DNA of 64,000 nucleotides, taken from assembly GCA_964394085.1 (NCBI GenBank), contig CAYMWF010000010.1:30645-94644 (forward strand). The letters run 5' to 3'. Made by a program: the position numbers and the translations under genes. The notes under the pieces are model-generated. The model made no database searches. It saw only the letters and a list, made by a program, of their open reading frames with translations, and was not told where the DNA came from. The DNA comes from CAYMWF01 sp964394085 [NCBI: uncultured Gemmatimonadota bacterium] (lineage in GTDB: Bacteria > GCA-2686955 > CAYMWF01). This document shows, one piece after another, positions 57,595 to 64,000 of this stretch (position 1 is its first letter; the number at the start of each line of letters is the position of its first letter).

Positions 57595-58038
57595 ATGAAA
57601 CTTAACACATTGCGACATGCACCGGGAGCCGTAAAAACCAGGAAGCGTATCGGACGGGGCGGTGCCTCAGGGACAGGCGGGACAGCCGGAAAAGGTTCCA
57701 AGGGAGCCAAGTGCCGGTCCGGATACAAGCGTCGCCCCTGGTTCGAAGGTGGCCAGATGCCTTTACAGAGAAGGCTTCCCAAACGTGGATTCGTCAATTT
57801 CAATAGGACAGAGTACGAGATTGTTAATATCAATAAGCTTGAGAATATTGAAAATGTTGAAGAAATAACTCCCGCATTACTCAGGGAGAAGAGAATCGTG
57901 AGAAAGAGAGATTCACTGGTCAAAATTCTTGGTGAAGGCGAGCTTACGAGAAAATTGACAGTGAAAGCACATGCGTTTTCGAAAACTGCCGTCGAGAAGA
58001 TTGAACAAGCCGGTGGAAAGACTGAGGTAGTTTCATGA
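57595..58038 (+). CDS. rplO: Ribosomal protein L15
   Basis: 147 residues. A glycine/basic N-terminal extension (KRIGRGGASGTGGTAGKGSK), WFEGGQMPLQRRLPKRGF and the C-terminal KAHAFSKTAVEKIEQAGG are typical. L15 is needed late in 50S assembly. It overlaps the secY start by 4 nt. Confidence 0.96.
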   Translation: MKLNTLRHAPGAVKTRKRIGRGGASGTGGTAGKGSKGAKCRSGYKRRPWFEGGQMPLQRRLPKRGFVNFNRTEYEIVNINKLENIENVEEITPALLREKRIVRKRDSLVKILGEGELTRKLTVKAHAFSKTAVEKIEQAGGKTEVVS

Positions 58039-59342
58039 TCGACAAGTTTCGCGGCATATTCAAGATTCCGGAATTGAGAAACAGGATAAAATATACGCTG
58101 CTTCTTCTCATTGTATACCGGATAGGTGGCCATATCTTCGTTCCCGGTATCGACGCCGCGAAGATCCAATACGCTTTTCAGCAGCAATCCGGAACTCTGT
58201 TCCAACTATATGATCTTTTTGCAGGCGGTAACCTGAGCAGGGCTTCTATCTTTGCTCTCGGTATCATGCCCTATATCAGCGCCTCGATTATTCTTCAGCT
58301 TCTCGCTGCGGTTGTGCCGTATTTCGAGAGACTTCAGAAAGAGGGAGAAGAGGGCAAGAAAAAAATCACTCAGTATACCCGTTACGGAACCGTAATCCTT
58401 TCCGTTATACAGGGATTCGGTATCGCTACATTCCTGCAGAGTGCGATGAGCGAAGCAGTGATCAACCCGGGTATGGGTTTCAAATTGATGACTGTGATAA
58501 GCCTTGCGGCCGGAACATCGTTTATAATGTGGCTGGGTGAGCAGATTACCGAGCGCGGGATAGGAAACGGAATTTCCCTGATAATCTTCATCGGGATTAT
58601 CGCACGGTATCCGACCGATATCCTGCAGACGATAACGGCGATGCAGAACCCTGCGGCATCAGGGTTGAATTTTCCGAAACTCATCGTCCTTTTAATCTTG
58701 ATGGTGGGTGTCGTAGTTTCAATCATCGCAATAACACAGGGTCAGCGAAGAATCACGGTTCAGTACGCTAAACGGGTTATCGGGAGGCGTATCTACGGGG
58801 GGCAATCGACACATATACCGTTACGTGTCAACACGGCGGGTGTGATTCCCATTATTTTCGCACAGTCGATCATGATGTTTCCGAATACCCTGATCTCGTT
58901 TTTCCCGCAGTCGGATTTTATGAACATGATGGCGGGCTGGTTCAAATGGGATCATCCCTTTTACCTGATTTCATATTCTCTGATGGTGGTGTTCTTTACA
59001 TATTTTTACACGGCGATTATTTTTAATCCGGTGGATATCGCTGAGAACATGAAAAAGTCGGGCGGGTTTATTCCGGGAATCCGACCAGGGAAAAAAACAG
59101 CCGATTATATTGATCGGGTGTTGACCAGGATCACCCTTCCCGGTGGTGTTTACCTCGCCCTTATCGCGGTCATACCGGTTATCTTCATGAACAGGCTCAA
59201 TGCACCCTTCTATTTCGGGGGCACAGGGTTGCTTATTGTTGTCGGCGTGGCCCTTGACACGCTGCAGCAGATAGAATCGCACTTGATCCTGAGGCACTAT
59301 GACGGCTTCATGGCCAAGGGCAAACTCAGGGGCAGAAGGTGA
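58035..59342 (+). CDS. secY: Preprotein translocase subunit SecY
   Basis: 435 residues with about ten membrane segments. IGGHIFVPGIDAAKIQYAF, the TM2 region ALGIMPYISASIILQL, GERGIGNG-like GNGISLIIF and the C-terminal KKSGGFIPGIRPGKKTADYI are diagnostic. SecY forms the protein-conducting channel with SecE, whose gene is at 32847. No adk gene follows, unlike the common secY-adk-map order; 88 bp separate it from map. Confidence 0.97.
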   Translation: MIDKFRGIFKIPELRNRIKYTLLLLIVYRIGGHIFVPGIDAAKIQYAFQQQSGTLFQLYDLFAGGNLSRASIFALGIMPYISASIILQLLAAVVPYFERLQKEGEEGKKKITQYTRYGTVILSVIQGFGIATFLQSAMSEAVINPGMGFKLMTVISLAAGTSFIMWLGEQITERGIGNGISLIIFIGIIARYPTDILQTITAMQNPAASGLNFPKLIVLLILMVGVVVSIIAITQGQRRITVQYAKRVIGRRIYGGQSTHIPLRVNTAGVIPIIFAQSIMMFPNTLISFFPQSDFMNMMAGWFKWDHPFYLISYSLMVVFFTYFYTAIIFNPVDIAENMKKSGGFIPGIRPGKKTADYIDRVLTRITLPGGVYLALIAVIPVIFMNRLNAPFYFGGTGLLIVVGVALDTLQQIESHLILRHYDGFMAKGKLRGRR

Positions 59343-59430
59343 GTATAACGCGGCTCCTTGATATGGTACGCGTTCATTCACCGAAACGTGTTATCGAGCA
59401 GATCGGAAGTCTCGAAATCGGGTCGCGGGA

Positions 59431-60180
59431 ATGAGGCTGCAGAAGCTGGGACACGAGATCAAAGCGATATCCGAGAGCTGCAGGATTGTCGCTGAAACTC
59501 TCGACCTGCTCGAAAAAATGGTTAAACCCGGTCTGGCGACCGTCGAGCTTGAAAGTGCCGCTGTCCGGCACATCAAGAAGCGTGGCGGTTCTCCGTCCTT
59601 TAAAGGGTACCTGGGTTTTCCCGGCGCGATTTGCGTGTCGATCGACGAAGAGATTGTTCACGGAATCCCCGGCAGACGCCGGCTTCGAAACGGCAGCATC
59701 GTCAGTATCGATGTCGGGGTATTCAAGAACGGGTTCCATGGAGATGCGGCGTTGACGGTGCCCGTGGGGAACATCGATGAGGATGTCCAGAGGCTGCTGG
59801 ATGTAACTGAAGCAGCTCTTTATGCAGGTATCGCGGAAGCCCGGCCAGGTAAAAGGATGGGTGATGTCTCCGCTGCGGTGCAGGATACTGTTGAACGAGA
59901 AGGTTTTTCTGTGGTGAGAGAGCTGGTGGGGCACGGGATCGGTCGCAAACTTCACGAGGAACCGAAAATTCCTAATTTCGGATATCCGGGAAGCGGTCTA
60001 CGGCTGAAGGATGGGATGACTCTCGCAATTGAGCCGATGGTGAACCAGGGGACTTTCCGCATCAAGGTTCTTGATGACCAGTGGACCATCGTGACTGAAG
60101 ACGGTAAACCTTCAGCACATTTTGAACACACAGTTCTGGTAACCCGGGGAAACCCGGAACTTTTGACCGGACGCAGTTGA
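59431..60180 (+). CDS. map: Methionine aminopeptidase, type I
   Basis: 249 residues. The metal ligands are visible in order: SIDVGVFKNGFHGDAA (two Asp), GHGIGRKLHEEP (His), IEPM (Glu) and SAHFEHTVLV (Glu). It removes the first Met from new proteins. It lies between secY and infA, with adk missing, and 24 nt before infA. Confidence 0.96.
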   Translation: MRLQKLGHEIKAISESCRIVAETLDLLEKMVKPGLATVELESAAVRHIKKRGGSPSFKGYLGFPGAICVSIDEEIVHGIPGRRRLRNGSIVSIDVGVFKNGFHGDAALTVPVGNIDEDVQRLLDVTEAALYAGIAEARPGKRMGDVSAAVQDTVEREGFSVVRELVGHGIGRKLHEEPKIPNFGYPGSGLRLKDGMTLAIEPMVNQGTFRIKVLDDQWTIVTEDGKPSAHFEHTVLVTRGNPELLTGRS

Positions 60181-60204
60181 CAGTTCGGCAAAGGGGAGTA
60201 GACC

Positions 60205-60423
60205 TTGGCGAAAGAAGATAAGATAGAAGTTGACGGCACCGTGATCGAGGCGTTGCCGAATGCAATGTTCAATGTGGAGCTGGAAAACAATCATAAAATC
60301 CTGGCTCATATTTCCGGAAAGATGAGGATGCATTTCATCCGGATACTTCCCGGAGACAAGGTACGCGTCGCTTTGACGCCATATGACCTTACAAGAGGTC
60401 GAATCGTATATAGATATAAGTAG
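60205..60423 (+). CDS. infA: Translation initiation factor IF-1
   Basis: 72 residues from TTG after [48 protein letters not shown] and [12 protein letters not shown] are typical of this OB-fold factor, which blocks the A site during initiation. It is followed by rpmJ. Confidence 0.97.
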   Translation: MAKEDKIEVDGTVIEALPNAMFNVELENNHKILAHISGKMRMHFIRILPGDKVRVALTPYDLTRGRIVYRYK

Positions 60424-60498
60424 AAAACCCAGGCTTTCGCGCGGATTTCAGAACAGATGTTCGACTGGACCAAGCGTGAGAGCGACCGGGAGAAAACG

Positions 60499-60612
60499 AT
60501 GAAAGTATCTGCATCCGTTAAGAAGATGTGCGACAAGTGCAAGATAATCAGGCGTAGAGGGGTTGTGAGGATTATATGTTCCAACCCCAAGCATAAACAG
60601 AGGCAAGGATAA
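60499..60612 (+). CDS. rpmJ: Ribosomal protein L36, zinc form
   Basis: 37 residues, too short for most scans. It starts at ATG after [24 protein letters not shown] and [16 protein letters not shown] contain the zinc ligands C11, C14, C27 and H32. L36 lies in the 50S core. Its position between infA and rpsM is standard. Confidence 0.96.
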   Translation: MKVSASVKKMCDKCKIIRRRGVVRIICSNPKHKQRQG

Positions 60613-60628
60613 CTAGAGGAGTAAGACG

Positions 60629-61003
60629 GTGGCACGAATTGCAGGAGTAGATCTTCCCAGGAACAAAAGAGTGGAGATTGCCCTTACATACATTTACGGT
60701 ATCGGTTTAACCTCCTCATTGAGTATTCTCAAGAAGACTGGTATTTCGCCTGATACGAGGGTTTCTGATCTTACCGATGAAGAGATCGCGAAAATCAGGG
60801 CGACTATCGATAGCGACTTCAAAGTCGAAGGTGCTCTCAGGAGCGAAGTAGCGTTGAATATAAAACGATTGATGGATATCGGCAGCTACAGAGGGTTAAG
60901 GCATCGGCGGGGTCTTCCGGTAAGAGGCCAGCGCACGAGTACGAATGCACGAACACGCAAAGGCCCGAGACACCGAATCGCAATACGTAAAAAGAGTCGC
61001 TGA
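60629..61003 (+). CDS. rpsM: Ribosomal protein S13
   Basis: 124 residues from [36 protein letters not shown] and [20 protein letters not shown] are diagnostic, with a basic C-terminal tail that reaches the P site. Confidence 0.97.
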   Translation: MARIAGVDLPRNKRVEIALTYIYGIGLTSSLSILKKTGISPDTRVSDLTDEEIAKIRATIDSDFKVEGALRSEVALNIKRLMDIGSYRGLRHRRGLPVRGQRTSTNARTRKGPRHRIAIRKKSR

Positions 61004-61054
61004 TAACAGGTATCCGGCAGTAAACAAAGCTGCCGCAAAGGATGGAGGAGACTG

Positions 61055-61444
61055 TTGGCCGCACAACGGGAAAGAAAATCGGCCAAGAAAACCAAGGTCG
61101 AAGCGAATGGTAAAGTCTACATCAAGGCTACATTCAACAACACCATCGTGACAATAACGGATACGAACGGGCAGGTAATCACGTGGTCGAGCGGTGGAAA
61201 GGTCGGTTACAAGGGCTCAAGAAAGAGCACCCCTTTCGCCGCACAGATGGCCGCTCGCGAATGTGCCCGTGAAGCTGCTTCACTCGGATTGCGCAAGGTC
61301 GAGGTTTTTGTCAAAGGCCCCGGATCCGGCAGGGAAGCCGCCATCCGTTCGGTGCAGTCAGGCGGGTTGAAAGTGGTGAGTATCAAGGATGTGACTCCGA
61401 TACCGCACAATGGCTGCAGACCTCCCAAAAGACGGCGGGTCTGA
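61055..61444 (+). CDS. rpsK: Ribosomal protein S11
   Basis: 129 residues from TTG after [47 protein letters not shown] and the end [18 protein letters not shown] are typical. S11 lines the mRNA exit channel. Confidence 0.97.
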   Translation: MAAQRERKSAKKTKVEANGKVYIKATFNNTIVTITDTNGQVITWSSGGKVGYKGSRKSTPFAAQMAARECAREAASLGLRKVEVFVKGPGSGREAAIRSVQSGGLKVVSIKDVTPIPHNGCRPPKRRRV

Positions 61445-61487
61445 TCACCGGATGGAGAATATTCAAAGGTAAAAGGAGTATAGTCGA

Positions 61488-62120
61488 ATGTCGAGATACA
61501 CAGGAGCGAATTGTAAGCTCTGCAGGCGGGACGGCACCAAGCTGATGCTCAAGGGTGCGAGATGTATGAGTGACAGGTGCGCGCTTGAGAACAGAGCCTA
61601 CCCGCCCGGGATGCGAACCAGAATGCGAATGTCCAGAAGTTCGTCCGATTATGGTGTGCAGCTCAGGGAAAAGCAGAAAATGAAGAGAACCTACGGAATG
61701 AGCGAAAAGCAATTCCGGAATTTCTTCAAAAAAGCCGAGAAAAAGGTCGGAGCTACAGGTGAGAACCTGCTTACTTCGCTGGAATCCCGCCTTGATAACG
61801 TTGTGTACCGGTTGGGTTTCGCGAGTTCGCGGAAAGCTGCAAGACAACTCGTCATGCATCGCCATTTCCGCATAAATGACAGAATAACTGATATTCCTTC
61901 TTACCAGGTCGCACCCGGACAGGAAATTTCAGTAAGAAAAAAGAGCAGAGAGATCGTACCGATACTCGAGGGTCTGAAGCTATCCGAAGGCAGGGAGACG
62001 CTTCCCTGGTTGTCTCGCGATACCAAGACAGTCAAGGGTGTCATGTTGGATAAACCCACAACGGATAATACTCCGATTCAAATCAACACGCAGCTCGTCG
62101 TAGAGCTCTACTCCAAGTAA
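61488..62120 (+). CDS. rpsD: Ribosomal protein S4, zinc-binding form
   Basis: 210 residues. The N-terminal zinc ligands C9, C12, C26 and C31 are all present. The S4 RNA-binding domain follows: LESRLDNVVYRLGFASSRKA and ARQLVMHRHFRINDR. S4 starts 16S 5'-domain assembly and, with rpoA, forms the alpha operon, which S4 represses in E. coli. It is 34 nt before rpoA. Confidence 0.97.
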   Translation: MSRYTGANCKLCRRDGTKLMLKGARCMSDRCALENRAYPPGMRTRMRMSRSSSDYGVQLREKQKMKRTYGMSEKQFRNFFKKAEKKVGATGENLLTSLESRLDNVVYRLGFASSRKAARQLVMHRHFRINDRITDIPSYQVAPGQEISVRKKSREIVPILEGLKLSEGRETLPWLSRDTKTVKGVMLDKPTTDNTPIQINTQLVVELYSK

Positions 62121-62154
62121 ATGTTAACAGTAAGGGGCAAGGAGCACTTGTAAT

Positions 62155-63168
62155 ATGAAGTGGAAACCGCTGCTGAAACCGAAAGAAGTGGTGTTCGACG
62201 ATGGGTCTTTTTCCGAGACCTATGGACAGTTGGTTGTACGCCCCCTCGAGCGGGGTTTCGGTCTTACGCTCGGCAATTCTCTAAGAAGGATCCTGCTCTC
62301 GGCCATCCAGGGAGCGGCGATCTCCGCTGTCAAAATTGACAGTGTCCTTCACGAGTTTTCGACGATTCCGGGAATTATGGAGGATGTAACGGAAATCATC
62401 CTGAATTTAAAAGAGGTCAGGATTAAATTGATAGGCGATGAGCCGAAAAAGATTACCCTCAACAGGAACGGTGCGGGAGAAGTAAAAGCCAAGGATATCG
62501 AAAAAGACCCGGATATAAAGATACTCAATCCGGATCAGAGAATAGCCACGATTACGGATGAAAACGGGAAGCTGGAGATGGATATGATGATCACCAGCGG
62601 AACCGGGTATGTTACCGCCGAGCGCGCTGATACTGAAGAATGGCCTATCGGAACCATTCCCGTGGATGCGTTCTATTCGCCGGTAAGAAAAGTCGTCTAC
62701 AAAGTTGAGAATACGCGCGTCGGGCACCGCACCGATTATGACCAGCTCATACTGGATGTCTGGACGGACGGTTCCATCCGGCCTGATGATGCTACGGCAT
62801 ATGCAGCGAAACTGCTCCACGAGCATTACGAGCTCTTTATCAATTTCAAAGAAGAACCTGAGTTCGAAGAAGAAGTGGAAATCGATGAAGAAATCGAGCG
62901 CCTGAAAGAGCTTCTCAACACAAGCGTCGAAGAACTCGAGCTGTCGGTCCGTTCACAGAACTGCCTGCGGCTCGCGAAAATCAAGACTCTCGGCGATCTC
63001 ATAAAGAAGTCAGAGGCCGAGATGCTCAAGTACAGAAACTTCGGACGGAAATCACTTTCGGAAATGATCGAAAAGGTGGAAGCCAAGGGGCTCAAATTCG
63101 GTATGGATGTTGAAGGCCTCTATCCGCCCGAGGAGGTTGAGCCGGAAACACAGGACGTACTTCTTTAG
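62155..63168 (+). CDS. rpoA: RNA polymerase alpha subunit
   Basis: 337 residues. The N-terminal domain (PLERGFGLTLGNSLRRILLS, EFSTIPGIMEDVTEIILNLK) dimerises and binds beta and beta'. The C-terminal domain (about 255-320, with LELSVRSQNCLRLAKIKTLGDL and NFGRKSLSEMIEKV) binds UP elements and activators. An acidic linker joins them. Its place between rpsD and rplQ is standard. Confidence 0.98.
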   Translation: MKWKPLLKPKEVVFDDGSFSETYGQLVVRPLERGFGLTLGNSLRRILLSAIQGAAISAVKIDSVLHEFSTIPGIMEDVTEIILNLKEVRIKLIGDEPKKITLNRNGAGEVKAKDIEKDPDIKILNPDQRIATITDENGKLEMDMMITSGTGYVTAERADTEEWPIGTIPVDAFYSPVRKVVYKVENTRVGHRTDYDQLILDVWTDGSIRPDDATAYAAKLLHEHYELFINFKEEPEFEEEVEIDEEIERLKELLNTSVEELELSVRSQNCLRLAKIKTLGDLIKKSEAEMLKYRNFGRKSLSEMIEKVEAKGLKFGMDVEGLYPPEEVEPETQDVLL

Positions 63169-63244
63169 AAGTCGCCTTTCAATCGATAAGGATGTATGCC
63201 GGGCACGGCAGGAATAAATGTTTTGAAATAAGCAGGTGACGATT

Positions 63245-63694
63245 ATGCGACATCGAAAGACCACGATAAAACTGGGCAGGACCGCGTCGCACAGAAAAGC
63301 GATGCTTTCGAATATGGCCACATCACTCTTCGAGCACGGTCAGATAGTCACGACAATAGCAAAGGCCAAGGCGGTTCGTTCCTATTCAGAAAAACTGATT
63401 ACGCTGGGAAAGCGTGGAGATCTGCATGCGCGCAGGCTTGCCGCGAGAAAGATACGCTCCCAGACCATATTGAAAAGACTTTTCGACGAGATAGCTCCCC
63501 TTTATGAGAACGTGCCCGGGGGATATACCCGGATTATCAGGCTTCATCCCAGAAAAGGTGACGGAGCCGTCAAGGCTATCCTGCGTCTGACCAAAGAGAT
63601 TCCCGGTACCGAGAAAAAGTCCGAATCGAAAGATTCGAAGAAAAAAGAGGGAATCAAGGACAAGATCCAGAAGGGGCTTTCACGCTCCGGTTGA
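63245..63694 (+). CDS. rplQ: Ribosomal protein L17
   Basis: 149 residues from the ATG at 63245, the family's usual start (MRHRKTTIKLGR); a GTG at 63236 is less likely. SHRKAMLSNMATSLFEHGQI and ITLGKRGDLHARR are diagnostic. The C-terminus extends about 30 residues beyond the core with a Lys/Ser-rich tail (ESKDSKKKEGIKDKIQK). It ends the long ribosomal run. Confidence 0.95.
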   Translation: MRHRKTTIKLGRTASHRKAMLSNMATSLFEHGQIVTTIAKAKAVRSYSEKLITLGKRGDLHARRLAARKIRSQTILKRLFDEIAPLYENVPGGYTRIIRLHPRKGDGAVKAILRLTKEIPGTEKKSESKDSKKKEGIKDKIQKGLSRSG

Positions 63695-63724
63695 TGCCTG
63701 GTTTCGTTAAGCGGGACTATACGC

Positions 63725-63752
63725 TTGACAAGGCATCTTAGCGACATATACT
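63725..63752 (+). promoter_or_regulatory. Strong sigma-70-type promoter of tRNA-Asn
   Basis: TTGACA (63725-63730), a 16-bp spacer and TATACT (63747-63752), with the predicted start a few bases before tRNA-Asn. It separates the tRNA from the ribosomal run. Confidence 0.75.
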
Positions 63753-63765
63753 CCGAAATCCGAGC

Positions 63766-63841
63766 TCCGGCTTAGCTCAGCTGGTAGAGCAAGTGGCTGT
63801 TAACCACTGGGTCGCAGGTTCGAGTCCTGCAGCCGGAGCCA
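63766..63841 (+). tRNA. tRNA-Asn (anticodon GTT)
   Basis: Acceptor TCCGGCT/AGCCGGA, anticodon loop CTGTTAA (GTT), T-loop GTTCGAGTC, discriminator G, CCA encoded. The 159 bases after it hold a TTTCAT/ATGAAA repeat near 63920 and no gene. Confidence 0.95.
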
Positions 63842-64000
63842 TTTATTACTCGTAGCGCAACCTTCCTCTTTCGAGGTCAACCAAGCCACTTCATCCAAAT
63901 TCCCTAAACCCCAGTCTTTGTTTCATCAGGATGAAAAACAACCTTTTGTTTCGATTTGTTTTACCGCTATTCGCTCAGAGCGTAATCTGATAAGCTTTCG

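Overview
The window reads as a chromosomal segment of a Gram-negative bacterium from a little-studied lineage. It carries signal peptides, an outer-membrane beta-barrel protein, TolQ/TolR-type motor genes, a TonB-like protein of the AgmX/PglI type and a multihaem c-type cytochrome. Base composition is near 50% GC and TGA is used as an ordinary stop codon in most genes. The combination of long TPR proteins with a TolQ-TolR-TolR-AgmX/PglI set recalls Myxococcota and several uncultured phyla around the FCB group (Latescibacterota or Krumholzibacteriota-like). That placement is an inference; no 16S gene is present.

Layout. Positions 1-5.3 kb: a minus-strand pilin-like coiled-coil protein, a small membrane protein, and comEC, whose reading frame is broken at a run of nine T. 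Positions 5.3-15.2 kb: a minus-strand YjbH-like beta-barrel gene with a clear terminator, then a plus-strand cluster of two long TPR proteins, a small secreted protein, a TolQ/ExbB homologue, two TolR/ExbD homologues and a protein ending in an AgmX/PglI C-terminal domain. This looks like an envelope-spanning, ion-driven machine related in plan to the Myxococcus Agl/Glt gliding motor. Positions 15.3-19.7 kb: a TMTC-like GT-C glycosyltransferase with TPRs, a response regulator with an unusual C-terminal region, and a secreted metallophosphatase-like four-haem protein whose frame contains one in-frame TGA at the place of a conserved cysteine. This is a strong selenocysteine candidate.

Positions 19.9-30.5 kb: the classical rimP-nusA-L7Ae-infB-ylxP-rbfA-truB-ribF-rpsO-pnp-dut run. 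Positions 30.6-44.2 kb: tRNA genes Thr-Thr-Tyr-Gly-Thr, tuf copy 1, rpmG, tRNA-Trp, secE, nusG, rplKAJL, rpoB and rpoC. Positions 44.2-63.7 kb: one continuous str-S10-spc-alpha run (rpsL, rpsG, fusA, tuf copy 2, rpsJ through rplQ), preceded by a promoter that overlaps a CIRCE-like inverted repeat. A tRNA-Asn gene with a strong promoter closes the window. Most of these genes are in conserved order and tightly spaced.

The first 20 kb holds the lineage-specific material. The remaining 44 kb is housekeeping, but it contains regulatory oddities: the CIRCE-like element at the str promoter, a 16-bp hairpin between rplL and rpoB, two tuf copies identical to within a few bases of their ends, acidic tails on NusA and RpoC, and many TTG start codons in highly expressed genes.
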